In this document: positions 7,226 to 16,272 of the stretch, piece by piece
How the letters are laid out: every line of letters begins with the position of its first letter
Numbering within the stretch: position 1 is the first letter of the stretch
From: CAYSHJ01 sp964589725
GTDB taxonomy: Bacteria > Planctomycetota > Planctomycetia > Planctomycetales > Planctomycetaceae
Direction of reading: 5' to 3'
DNA length: 20,122 nucleotides
Assembly: GCA_964589725.1 (NCBI GenBank)
Contig: CAZPUJ010000436.1
Location: 1-20,122, forward strand
Notes under the pieces: generated by a model
Databases searched by the model: none
The model's input: only the letters and a program-made list of their open reading frames with translations
What the model was told of the DNA's origin: nothing
Made by a program: the position numbers and the translations under genes

Positions 7226-8161
7226 TTATCTCTGCGGTTTGAATTCGAGCGCACCCTTCAATTCGGCGGGCCAAACAAAACGGAGTTCGGCCGGGCGTTG
7301 CCAACCGGCGAGGTGCGGCGCCGTCGGACGCAGGCACGGAGGCAGATAACTCCAGTCATTGTCGCCGAAGACTTCCTCCAGCAGAATCACAAGTTCCGGA
7401 TCATACTCGCGTAGCTGCCCGCGGCTGCAGACATCGTTGTGGTCGTGGTCGTTGACGCGGTTTGTCCCGAACCAGGTCTGCACACCTTCAGCCCAGTATT
7501 CCGTGTGAAATGTCCCGGCGTACTTGCCTCGCCACAGGCCCGTTCGCTTTGCCGACTCGAACGCCGATTTCAGCCGTCGATCAAACGTCGGATCGACATC
7601 GACCAGCGCCATCAAGTGAATCGAGTGCGCGAACTCGTGAACCAAGATGTTCTCCTCGCGATACGGATCACCGGGCAGTCCAAGTAGATTCTCCTCGCCA
7701 CAACTCGTCGCCAAACGCTGGTTCGTCGCACCCAAACCTCGAGCCCGGCGATTCCAATACTTCGCCGGCGTCAAATCGCTGTGTTCGGGGATGTCCGTCG
7801 TGAACTCCGTCGGAGCCATAATCGCGATCCGGACCTTGTTGCGAAACAACGCCTGCAACAAATCGTCACGCCCGCGAAGCATGTTCCGCACAATGTCCGC
7901 CGCCTCGTGCAACGCCGCATCGTGAACTTTGTTTGAGCTGACGATCGGTAAGCCGCCAGCCATCACACATTTCTCGTAAAACGGTGCGAGCTTGAACTCA
8001 CTCCGCACGCTCTCGACAGGCGGTGCAACGCCGTCCGTCGCGTCGGTGGCCGTCGCAAGCCTGTTCTGCGCGACGCTGATCACGCCCAGCAGTCCGACCA
8101 TGTGAAGTAGCCGGATTGTGGCACGCTCAATTCCCATCGGTTGCCGGCGACGCTCCGACAT
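7226..8161 (-). CDS. exported zinc metallopeptidase-like protein (HEFAHSIH)
   Basis: A 311-residue protein with a hydrophobic N-terminal segment (~13-31), probably a signal peptide. H175-E176-x-x-H179-x-x-H182 (HEFAHSIH) is a zincin zinc site, with E221/E225 in EYWAEGVQTWFG about 40 residues later as possible third ligand and stabilising Glu. Conserved-looking stretches include VRIAIMAPTEFTTDIPEHSD (110-129) and NRVNDHDHNDV (234-244). The family is a secreted planctomycete-type metallopeptidase whose substrate I do not know. The ATG at 8161 overlaps the stop of the preceding short frame as TGATG, which favours this start over M9 and suggests translational coupling. Confidence 0.85.
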   Translation of the reverse strand: MSERRRQPMGIERATIRLLHMVGLLGVISVAQNRLATATDATDGVAPPVESVRSEFKLAPFYEKCVMAGGLPIVSSNKVHDAALHEAADIVRNMLRGRDDLLQALFRNKVRIAIMAPTEFTTDIPEHSDLTPAKYWNRRARGLGATNQRLATSCGEENLLGLPGDPYREENILVHEFAHSIHLMALVDVDPTFDRRLKSAFESAKRTGLWRGKYAGTFHTEYWAEGVQTWFGTNRVNDHDHNDVCSRGQLREYDPELVILLEEVFGDNDWSYLPPCLRPTAPHLAGWQRPAELRFVWPAELKGALEFKPQR

Positions 8162-8289
8162 CAGTGACCCTTTTCACGGATCGCTCGCCAATCGTGGAAG
8201 GCCGGGTACGGCTCGAGTTGCAACGACAAGAGTCCCCACGATTTCTCGATAGGGCGCTTCGATTCCTTGTGCTTCCACGTGATCCTCAA
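8161..8289 (-). CDS. 42-codon frame coupled to metallopeptidase start, possible gene remnant
   Basis: Between the amidohydrolase stop (8286-8288) and the metallopeptidase start there is an open frame of 42 sense codons with mostly G or C in third positions. It starts at best with TTG 8289, overlapping the amidohydrolase stop. Its peptide includes KRPIEKSWGLLSLQLEPYPA and FHDWRAIREKGH, and its TGA overlaps the next ATG as TGATG. It could be a small coupled protein, or more likely the C-terminal end of a gene whose front was replaced. I do not recognise the family. Confidence 0.35.
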   Translation of the reverse strand: MRITWKHKESKRPIEKSWGLLSLQLEPYPAFHDWRAIREKGH

Positions 8290-9233
8290 GCAAAGAAAAA
8301 CACCCTTTCAGCGGTTTTGCGGAGCAGCCAGTCGCGATCTTCCTTCGAGACGAAATCCAGGCGGTCGCGAACGAGGCTGATCGATGCCTTGTAGTTGTTG
8401 ACGCCCTGAATCTGATACGGCGAGTCGCTGGCCCACATCAGGCGTTGCGGGCCGAAGCACTCGATCAGACGTTTGATCATCGGGATCAATTCGTCATGCG
8501 GCGGCTTTTTCTGGCCGAGCGCGTAGTAGGCCGAAATCTTGATGCTGCTGTGCTTGTGCCGAGCCAGTCGGCAAAGAGCCTTGATGTCGCTGTCGCGCAT
8601 TTCGCCGTCAGCTCCGATGCGCGCGAAGTGATCGATGACGACCGGCGTATCGGGATGCCGCTCGCACATCGCGTCGGTGGCAGGCAAGTCCGAAGCGTTG
8701 ATCAACAGACACATCGCCTGCCGAGTTTCCGCCCCGGTCTTCCACATTTCGATCATGCCGGGCGTTTCGAGCCAATTTTCTTGATGCTCTTTGCGAATGA
8801 ACGGCGTGATGCGAAACCCGGTGACCCCTTGCGGCAGCAATTTCTTCATCGCGTCGCCGGTGTGAGGCTTGTGATCATCGACCATGCCCTGCACGCGGAA
8901 CAGCTTCGGATGCCGCCGCACCGCATCGATCAGGTACGAGTTGTCGAACAAGTGATAGACCGAATGCTGAATCAGCACGACCCGGCCAACGCCCTCCGGC
9001 CGAGCAATCGCCATCAACTCGTCATCGGTGAAGCTGGGCGGATTGAGATCCTTCTTCGTCTGCCCCGGAGCCAATGGGAACTTGTCAACCTCCGGTGGCC
9101 AGATGTGCGAATGCGCGTCGATCCACGGTAGGTCGTTCGTTTGCGCGTCGGACACTCCCGCTATTGCGACGGCACTCATGGCGACCCCGGTCTTCAAAGC
9201 GTCTCGTCGAGTCATCGCGATTGGCTGGCTCAT
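8286..9233 (-). CDS. amidohydrolase (amidohydro_2 family), Tat-exported
   Basis: A 315-residue TIM-barrel metal hydrolase. It has a Tat-type leader with MTRRDALKTG (residues 7-16) and a hydrophobic stretch to about A30. Metal-site residues are H41 and H43 in IDAHSHIWPP, H202 in VIDHFARIG, and D270 in MWASDSPY, the usual pattern for amidohydro_2 enzymes (lactone and decarboxylase/hydrolase activities on small carbon compounds). The exact substrate is unknown. ATG 9233 is preceded by GGGAGTGAG at reasonable spacing. The frame continues upstream to 9347 but that part has no signal-like or conserved character. Export suggests action in the periplasm. Confidence 0.9.
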   Translation of the reverse strand: MSQPIAMTRRDALKTGVAMSAVAIAGVSDAQTNDLPWIDAHSHIWPPEVDKFPLAPGQTKKDLNPPSFTDDELMAIARPEGVGRVVLIQHSVYHLFDNSYLIDAVRRHPKLFRVQGMVDDHKPHTGDAMKKLLPQGVTGFRITPFIRKEHQENWLETPGMIEMWKTGAETRQAMCLLINASDLPATDAMCERHPDTPVVIDHFARIGADGEMRDSDIKALCRLARHKHSSIKISAYYALGQKKPPHDELIPMIKRLIECFGPQRLMWASDSPYQIQGVNNYKASISLVRDRLDFVSKEDRDWLLRKTAERVFFFA

Positions 9234-9445
9234 GAGGATGCTCACTCCCGTTCTGGCTGTCTTGATCCATTCATCGCCCCGACGCCACGCCGGTCGATCC
9301 TCCGGTAGCCTACAAACGCCAGCGATGCTCGCAACCCAGCGAGGCACAGGGCCAGGCTTACCGGTCCATCCGTTTGGGCATCATGTCGAGTCGGCGGAGT
9401 CATCGAAAAGCTGCTCAGGAATGCCCGCCAAAGTCAGCGAATTGA
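9234..9445. other. upstream region of amidohydrolase, no gene seen
   Basis: Together with the pseudogene and hairpin below it, this forms a 529-base gap between genes. I see no signal peptide, domain, RNA gene or strong promoter here; it should hold the amidohydrolase promoter (minus strand). Confidence 0.5.
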
Positions 9446-9664
9446 CTCGAACCCCACCTTTCCAAAGAAGTTGGCTTTCCGAAGGAGCTTGGTCTCTTCG
9501 ACTGGATTGAAACTCTGCCCGACGGACGAGTGCTGACCAGGTTCGTGGCCCGCAAGAAATCCTAAGAGTTCGACCTCCGCTACTTCCTGTGCCACGACGC
9601 CGACTTGCTCCGCTACTCGGCCGAGCACGGTTCGGCTCCCTCGCCGCAGCCAAAAGCAGACTAA
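9446..9664 (+). pseudogene. broken gene with in-frame TAA, unknown family
   Basis: A plus-strand frame from 9446 encodes KEVGFPKELGLFDWIETLPD followed by GRVLTRFVARKKS, hits TAA 9563-9565, then continues in the same frame as EFDLRYFLCHDADLLRYSAE to TAA 9662-9664. The half after the first stop uses almost only C or G in third positions, as real genes here do. There is no start codon or ribosome-binding site. I read it as the C-terminal part of an inactivated gene. I do not recognise the family. Confidence 0.4.
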
Positions 9665-9687
9665 GAGCCTGTCCGAGAAGTACGTAA

Positions 9688-9742
9688 CCTGACTCTCCGA
9701 GTCGGGCCTCTTGCGAGAAAACGCCCGACTCGGAGAGTCAGG
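9688..9742. repeat. perfect 20-bp inverted repeat, probable terminator or REP-like element
   Basis: CCTGACTCTCCGAGTCGGGC at 9688-9707 is exactly complementary to 9723-9742, with a 15-base loop. It lies 20 bases beyond the stop of the minus-strand hydrolase gene, so it may end that transcript. No T-run follows on either strand. Similar palindromes built on CTCCGAGTC are, from memory, dispersed repeats in planctomycetes. Confidence 0.85.
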
Positions 9743-9762
9743 CTTCGGCGTTCGCGAGCGAT

Positions 9763-11193
9763 TTACTTGGGTGGCTCGAAATAGATGTCGGTCGATCCGC
9801 CGAACTTGGCCGGCAGCGGAATGTTCGACGACGACTTCTCATCTCCGACGACGCGGCATTGCCAGCGTCCCTTGAGCTCCAGTTGGTTCTTCCCGCTGAT
9901 GACGATCGGGGCTTGTTGCAAACCGATCGAGGGTTCATGACCTCCACCATGCAGCACCAGGAGATTCGTGTCGTCGAACTGGATCGCTTTGTCGGGAACG
10001 CGCAACACCGTTCGATCGGCCGAACCTCCCTGCTCGGCGATCAATTCTTGGCCGTTGAGCCAAGCGCGAACCGCACCGTCACGCGACACCAGTGAGAGCC
10101 GCACACCGGACGAATCCACCCACGCCGTTGGCAATCGAATCGTGCAGCGATACCACACCGGCCCTCCTAACGAGCCAAAGCCGGCGTTTGTCTCGGCCCA
10201 TGGACTTGGGATCGAAATCGGAGACCAATCTCCACACGGCTGCCGCGCCAATGCAAACGGTCGCGCCGATCCACCCAGCAGATTCGCCGGTCGCGTGTCG
10301 AATTTCGAGCGGAACGGCTCACCGCCGAGCAACTGATCGCTGGTGATCGTCGGGCAGACGAATCGCTCGACGTGCGAGATCACGAGGTCGTTGCCGGTGA
10401 AGTGATCGACGTGCGGCCAACACTTTGGGTTGTACATGCAGTCGGTCATGTCTCGCATCAGGGCGACGTTTTTGCCATTGCGAACCATCTGCCGCAGCCC
10501 GAACGGCCGGCCGAGTACGCACATGTTGAGATGCACTCCGACTAAAATCACGTTCTTGACGCCGCGCGATTCGAGGACGTTCCAAACTTCGTCGCCTCGG
10601 TCAGAGATGAAGTCGCGGTCGGCGTCGATCTCGATCAGCTTCGACTGCGACTTCCACGGCATCCCCGGATTGCGACCCATCTCCTTGAACTTCGAGGCCC
10701 ATTCGGCGTGCTCGGCCGGATCGTCGTCCTCGCCGCCATCCGATTGGTCAATCGGGTAGACCGCTTTCTCTTCGCTGGGAATGCGCGAGCACCAAAACTC
10801 AACGTCCTTTGGCTTGATCTTCGCCGTCGGAGCAGCAACCGCTCGCTTCCGACCCGCGTGCTCTGCGTAAGCCGCCATGCAATCGCTCGGCGAGTGAATG
10901 ATCGTCGCCCCGCGCATCCTCGCCTCTTTCAAGACTTCGTTCATCCGTGGAGCAAACTCCTCCAGTCGACGCACGGCGTTCAAGCAGTGATGGGCGTCCC
11001 ACACGTCGCAGACGATGACCGCTGTTTCCTTCGCGGACCAGGTTTCTTCACGAGTCTGCCGCTCAAAAGTTCCACTCCGAGCTGGCAACTCCGGCTGGGA
11101 ACAAAGCCACAGTTTCAGGTCGTCCCCAAAGACGGTTGTCGTCATGAGCAGGACTCCCAGTGACAAGACAGCGATCAATCCAGATGGCCTCAC
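9763..11193 (-). CDS. exported isochorismatase-like hydrolase with C-terminal beta-sandwich
   Basis: A 476-residue protein with a clear signal peptide (hydrophobic ~5-22, cleavage near FGD). Residues ~55-290 form an isochorismatase-like cysteine hydrolase: D63 in AVIVCDVWDAHH is the likely triad Asp and C225 in VGVHLNMCVLGRPFG the nucleophile; the triad Lys is not assigned with certainty. Residues ~320-476 look like a jelly-roll of the GH2 sugar-binding type (WYRCTIRLP, VRAWLNGQEL, NLLVLHGGG). This domain pairing is larger than the usual ~200-residue cytoplasmic family members. The GTG start is set by AGGAGATGACATC immediately upstream. The substrate is unknown; an amide or ester of extracellular carbohydrate-linked material is speculation. 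Confidence 0.85.
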   Translation of the reverse strand: MRPSGLIAVLSLGVLLMTTTVFGDDLKLWLCSQPELPARSGTFERQTREETWSAKETAVIVCDVWDAHHCLNAVRRLEEFAPRMNEVLKEARMRGATIIHSPSDCMAAYAEHAGRKRAVAAPTAKIKPKDVEFWCSRIPSEEKAVYPIDQSDGGEDDDPAEHAEWASKFKEMGRNPGMPWKSQSKLIEIDADRDFISDRGDEVWNVLESRGVKNVILVGVHLNMCVLGRPFGLRQMVRNGKNVALMRDMTDCMYNPKCWPHVDHFTGNDLVISHVERFVCPTITSDQLLGGEPFRSKFDTRPANLLGGSARPFALARQPCGDWSPISIPSPWAETNAGFGSLGGPVWYRCTIRLPTAWVDSSGVRLSLVSRDGAVRAWLNGQELIAEQGGSADRTVLRVPDKAIQFDDTNLLVLHGGGHEPSIGLQQAPIVISGKNQLELKGRWQCRVVGDEKSSSNIPLPAKFGGSTDIYFEPPK

Positions 11194-11227
11194 GATGTCA
11201 TCTCCTCTTTATCTTTTGGCACAAAAT

Positions 11228-11319
11228 TAACCCGAAGCGCCAGCAAGGACGAAGGCTCTAAAACGGTCGGCCACAAATCAAGTCGGTTAAGCGTTCGCCC
11301 TCGCTGACGCTTCGGGTTA
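11228..11319. repeat. imperfect 26-bp inverted repeat around CCCGAAGCG
   Basis: The left arm 11228-11253 begins TAACCCGAAGCGCCAGCAAG; the right arm 11294-11319 is its complement with three mismatches (TTCGCCCTCGCTGACGCTTC and on). The arms enclose 40 bases. It fills the gap between the hydrolase start and the DUF1501 stop. AACCCGAAGCGTCAGCGAGG-type sequences are, from memory, among the most frequent intergenic repeats of planctomycetes. Confidence 0.8.
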
Positions 11320-11358
11320 GTTTGCGGACCTCCATTCGACGTGTCGGCCACGCGGGCC

Positions 11359-12807
11359 TCATCCCAGCAACTCATGTACGACTTGTCCACCCGCGACCAG
11401 TGGGACCGGGCGGCCCGGCGAGGCCATGAGCTCGCGATTGGCGTCGACACCGAGCAGATAATATGCAGTGCGAAGAATATCCTTGGGATCAATCGGCCGT
11501 TCAACCACGTCACCCGCGATCGCGTCGGTCAAGCCAACGACTTGGCCGCGAGGCACGCCCGCTCCGGCGAAGACTTGGCAGTACGCTCGCGACCAGTGGC
11601 CTCGGCCGGGAGCACCGGCGGCGGTGATGTCGAACGTCGGCGTGCGGCCATGTTCGCTGAGGCACAGGACCAGCGTGTCGTCGAGCAACCCGCGTCGGTC
11701 CAGATCGCGCATCAGCGCCGAGAACGCTCGGTCGAACGCAGGCAGCAGGAACTCCTTCATGCGCGAGTGATGATCGTAGTGCGTGTCCCAACTTTCATCG
11801 GTTTGGCCGAACTCGTCCCAAACCACGGTGACGAACTTCACGTCCGCTTCCAGCAACCGTCGAGCTGACAAGCACGACTGACCGAACAGCGTCATTCCGT
11901 AATCGTCTCGCAGCGACATCGGCTCCTGTTCGAGTCGCAGCGCGTCACGAACTTGCGGGCGAGTGAGAAAGTCGAGCGCCAACTCGCGCTGCTTCGAATA
12001 CCCCGCCGCTGCGGTGGAGTAGTCCAGCTCCGCGCACCGTTGCTCAAACTGCGTGAGCAGCGAGCGGCGGCGCTCGAGCGAGTCCAACGTGATCGCAGCT
12101 CCATCGCCGGAGCCAAACTCGAGTCGCCCATCAGGCGTGATCTCGCGGAACGGATCCCTTTGCGGAGCCTCGCCACGGAACTCGGTCCACAGCGGGTCGT
12201 AGGCGGTCCCCAAGAAGCCGCCGAACGTACCTGATCGCTTGTTCGGACGAGCATACAAGCTTTGTCGCCAGGGCAGCATGACGTTGACCGGAATCCCGCG
12301 AGGCTGCGGGCCGAATTCGCCGCGTGTCGCGAGATAGTCGATCACGCCGCCGATGTACGGCCACTGATCCGGATTCCGTTGTCGGCCTTCGATGCGTTCG
12401 GTGTCCGGGTTGCCAGTTAGCGTGTAAGACGCCGAATGGATATTCCACGGATGCGACATCGACCGTACCAGCGTGCATCGGTCGAGCACCTGCGTCGATC
12501 TCGGCAGGTGCTCACAGACTCGTACGCCCGGCAGCTTCGAGTCGATCGTGCCAAACTCGCCCCGAATGCTTTCCGGAGCGTCCGGCTTCGGATCAAACGT
12601 GTCGAGCTGACTCCAAGCTCCGTAGATGTAGAGCAGCAAACACCGCTTCGCGCGCCCGAAGTTTGGCCACGTGACGATGCTCGGCTCTCCGCAAGCCAAC
12701 GTTGAAAGCAACGGAGTTCCGAGCAGACCGAACCCTCCGGCGCGCAGCACGTCGCGCCGCCGAAGCTGGCCCGATTGAAGTCGTGATGAACCCAGAATTC
12801 GCAGCAT
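11359..12807 (-). CDS. DUF1501 family protein
   Basis: A complete 482-residue DUF1501 protein. The N-terminus has a Tat-type signature LRRRDVLRAGGFGLLGTPLL (residues 15-34). Then follow CLLLYIYGAWSQLDTFDPKP (56-75), PGVRVCEHLP (93-102), the VVWDEFGQTDESWDTHYDHH segment and LCLSEHGRTPTFDITAAG with GRGHW. The last two correspond to metal-site regions of the alkaline-phosphatase/sulfatase superfamily. Members are exported planctomycete proteins of unproven function, usually paired with DUF1549/DUF1553 genes; here it is between a hydrolase and fumarase instead. ATG 12807 lacks a good ribosome-binding site; a GTG at 12861 would add 18 residues. It starts 67 bases after fumarase. Confidence 0.9.
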   Translation of the reverse strand: MLRILGSSRLQSGQLRRRDVLRAGGFGLLGTPLLSTLACGEPSIVTWPNFGRAKRCLLLYIYGAWSQLDTFDPKPDAPESIRGEFGTIDSKLPGVRVCEHLPRSTQVLDRCTLVRSMSHPWNIHSASYTLTGNPDTERIEGRQRNPDQWPYIGGVIDYLATRGEFGPQPRGIPVNVMLPWRQSLYARPNKRSGTFGGFLGTAYDPLWTEFRGEAPQRDPFREITPDGRLEFGSGDGAAITLDSLERRRSLLTQFEQRCAELDYSTAAAGYSKQRELALDFLTRPQVRDALRLEQEPMSLRDDYGMTLFGQSCLSARRLLEADVKFVTVVWDEFGQTDESWDTHYDHHSRMKEFLLPAFDRAFSALMRDLDRRGLLDDTLVLCLSEHGRTPTFDITAAGAPGRGHWSRAYCQVFAGAGVPRGQVVGLTDAIAGDVVERPIDPKDILRTAYYLLGVDANRELMASPGRPVPLVAGGQVVHELLG

Positions 12808-12874
12808 GAGGTCGATCCGAGAGAATGTATTGATGGTTCGGGCACTTTCGTGTCGAATCACGTGGCGATGTGTC

Positions 12875-14299
<1,425 letters not shown>

Positions 14300-14310
14300 G
14301 CTGGCGTCCT

Positions 14311-14399
14311 CGTAGGTCAGGCTTTCTAGCCTGACCCATATTCTTCCAACGATTTGTGTTTGTCTACGAATCGGATCAGCCTGGAAAGGCTGACCTACG
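14311..14399. repeat. imperfect 24-bp inverted repeat (GTAGGTCAG type)
   Basis: CGTAGGTCAGGCTTTCTAGC (14311-14330, arm to 14334) is matched in inverse orientation by 14376-14399 with three mismatches, around 41 bases. Each arm is itself a small palindrome (TCAGGCTTTCTAGCCTGA), as in REP-type elements. It lies between the fumarase start and the end of the lysine-rich gene. Planctomycete genomes, from memory, carry many copies of GTAGGTCAGGCT elements. Confidence 0.85.
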
Positions 14400-14451
14400 T
14401 CGGTGCGATGATAGCGATCACATCCCTTCCGACAACTTCCTCAACGCCGGA

Positions 14452-14871
14452 TCATCCCGTCGGATGTTGCTCGCGAAACTCGGCTGCGAATTCGGCATCT
14501 TCACGCAGCGAGCGTTTCATCTCAGCGAGGCGTTGGCGAATCCGTTCCACGGTCGTCGAGATCGGCTTCGACAAAATCCGCACGATCTGCGACGGGCTGA
14601 ACTGTTCGAGTTCTTTCACGGTCTCGACGCGCAGGAACTCGAATATTTGCCGCGCGTGGTAGTCGTCCTTGAACAGCAGGTAGAGCTTCTCTTCCTGCGT
14701 GACCAGCGGTCGGCCGAGCGACACGTCCGGCTCCTTCGCGGCCTTGCGTGCTGTCGGTTTCTTGGTTGCTGCCGATTTCTTGGGAGCGGCTTTGCCCTTG
14801 TTCCCCTTTGTTGCGGACTTCGCGGCCAGCACCGACTTCATTTTCTTGGCGGCCGTCTTCTTCTTGGCCAT
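14452..14871 (-). CDS. lysine-rich H1-like protein with alpha-CTD-like C-terminal domain
   Basis: A 139-residue protein in two parts. Residues 1-48 are almost wholly Lys, Ala, Thr, Ser and Gly (MAKKKTAAKKMKS, KAAPKKSAATKKPTARKAAK), like bacterial histone-H1-like tails that bind DNA or RNA. Residues ~50-133 are helical and contain VETVKELEQFSPSQIVRIL followed by TVERIRQRLAEMKRSLRED; this spacing resembles the helix-hairpin-helix of the RNA polymerase alpha C-terminal domain. The resemblance is by eye only. GAAGGAAGC lies just upstream of ATG 14871, which favours it over the upstream ATG at 14889. A nucleoid or transcription role is inferred. Confidence 0.8.
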   Translation of the reverse strand: MAKKKTAAKKMKSVLAAKSATKGNKGKAAPKKSAATKKPTARKAAKEPDVSLGRPLVTQEEKLYLLFKDDYHARQIFEFLRVETVKELEQFSPSQIVRILSKPISTTVERIRQRLAEMKRSLREDAEFAAEFREQHPTG

Positions 14872-14922
14872 GAAAAGCTTCCTTCGCATCTAGGATGATC
14901 GAACTCATTCGCGGGCACTTTT

Positions 14923-16071
14923 CTAACGAACTACGCGGCACCGCGACAGGAAACTCTTGGGAAGCGAGTCGATCTCCGATGGATCGCGAATCTGACGGCA
15001 CTGCCCGATTCGGAGTTCTCGCAAATGCGGAAGTCTGGACAACTCTTGCAAGCCCTCAATCGTGATGTTGGTATGTTCGAGATTGAATTTTTCCAAGTTA
15101 GCAAGCTTGGTGAGTGACTTACAATCTACATCGGTGACACGGCAAAAGCTGAGTTGCAACTCCCGAAGGTTCGTGAGCGACTCCAAATGCCGCACTCCGT
15201 GATCGCCAACTTTTTCGGACAATCTCAGAACCGTCAGATTTCCGAAGCGAGTGAGCTGACGCAGTGTAGCAGCAGAGAATTCGCCGTAACTTCTGGCAGA
15301 CCGTCCGCCATGGTCAACGTTTTCCGAGTAGAATGACAATTGCTTCAAACGCGCCAACACCGGTCGATCATCAGGGAGATCGCCAAGAAAGGTTTGTAAT
15401 TCCGCAGGCGTGACATCCAGTGCCAACCGTTCGAGGGCATCAAAGTCGCCTAATCCTTGAAACGAGACCCTCGTTGTGCTTGGAGCATCCGGGCAGTAAG
15501 AAAACGTTCTCAACCTCGGCAAGCGAGCCAATTCCTCAAGTCCGCCGGCTTCGATCGTTCCCGAACAGAGGAGGTAATCAAGAGACGCCAGTCGTGCGAG
15601 TTGTCGGCGATCGTGCGTAGAAAGCACTAACGGCCTCGCCATTCCGCCACCCCCGTCATAGTCCGAGTGCAGCGACAACGCCATCAGGTTTGGACAACAC
15701 TCAGCGATCAACGCACAAGTACGATTCGAAAATCCGTTGCCATACAACGTCAAATCAGCCAACCGAGGCTGCCATTTCAGCCAAGGAATCACTTGATCTG
15801 CATCACTGATTCGCCTTCCGTCAATTATCAATGAGTTAATGTCAGCGAACGGACGTAAAACCGCGTAACGCGTCGTGATCCCTTCGTGGGTAAACTCAAC
15901 ATCGGCAACACACTGACAACTCGTGACTTGCCAGCCAACGTAATAGTCCCATCCCAGCATCGATAACAACGATACCACTGCTCCGCAAAAACAAAGCCAC
16001 AGCCAGAAGCTTGGACGCTTTAGCCATGAATTGCTTGCGATGTTGGTTGCTCGGCCGATTGGCTCGCTCAT
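14923..16071 (-). CDS. membrane-anchored leucine-rich-repeat protein
   Basis: A 382-residue protein with a single N-terminal transmembrane segment (SFWLWLCFCGAVVSLLSMLG, residues 21-40) after a short polar leader, so the rest probably lies outside the cytoplasm. Leucine-rich repeats occur at ~100-140 (LADLTLYGNGF, LMALSLHSD) and more regularly at ~275-365 (LTVLRLSEKVGDHGVRHLES, LRELQLSFCRVTDVD, LEKFNLEHTNITIEGLQEL, LRELRIGQC), close to the plant/RNI-type LRR with 23-25 residue period. Many cysteines are present. LRR proteins bind other proteins; no partner is evident. It ends 51 bases before the lysine-rich gene on the same strand. Confidence 0.85.
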   Translation of the reverse strand: MSEPIGRATNIASNSWLKRPSFWLWLCFCGAVVSLLSMLGWDYYVGWQVTSCQCVADVEFTHEGITTRYAVLRPFADINSLIIDGRRISDADQVIPWLKWQPRLADLTLYGNGFSNRTCALIAECCPNLMALSLHSDYDGGGGMARPLVLSTHDRRQLARLASLDYLLCSGTIEAGGLEELARLPRLRTFSYCPDAPSTTRVSFQGLGDFDALERLALDVTPAELQTFLGDLPDDRPVLARLKQLSFYSENVDHGGRSARSYGEFSAATLRQLTRFGNLTVLRLSEKVGDHGVRHLESLTNLRELQLSFCRVTDVDCKSLTKLANLEKFNLEHTNITIEGLQELSRLPHLRELRIGQCRQIRDPSEIDSLPKSFLSRCRVVR

Positions 16072-16075
16072 GAGG

Positions 16076-16178
16076 TCACTTCGACTCCGCGATCAGATAC
16101 CGCTTCACGAACTCCTCATTCAACGTGACGCCGAGACCGAGGCGGTCGGGGACTCGGATGAGGCCGTCGCCGTCGGCT
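16076..16178 (-). pseudogene. detached 3' end of an enolase-superfamily (mandelate racemase-like) gene
   Basis: On the minus strand these 103 bases read ADGDGLIRVPDRLGLGVTLN then EEFVKRYLIAESK and a stop. The complete gene at 16886-18010 ends ADRDGLIRVPDRPGLGVTLN then EEFVKRYFIAESR. By hand count 81 of 103 bases match, without gaps, over 16076-16178 and 16886-16988. The frame stays open about 15 codons further upstream (HFDISHVIIAA) without clear homology, then ends against the toxin-like gene. All catalytic regions are missing, so this is a gene relic. It lies 4 bases beyond the LRR gene's start codon. Confidence 0.85.
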
Positions 16179-16272
16179 GCGATTATCACGTGGCTGATGT
16201 CGAAATGCGACTTCCGATTCACGAGTGCCCGTCCTAGACTGGTTCCGTCATGTCAGGAGCAGGGATCGTCGC

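Noticed and set aside
9234..9347. Upstream extension of the amidohydrolase to 9347
   Set aside because: It would bury the Tat leader inside the protein; ATG 9233 has a better ribosome-binding site.
9662..9690. GAGCCTGTCCGAGAAG as the terminal repeat of an insertion sequence
   Set aside because: It resembles some IS ends, but no matching inverse copy or transposase is present in the window.
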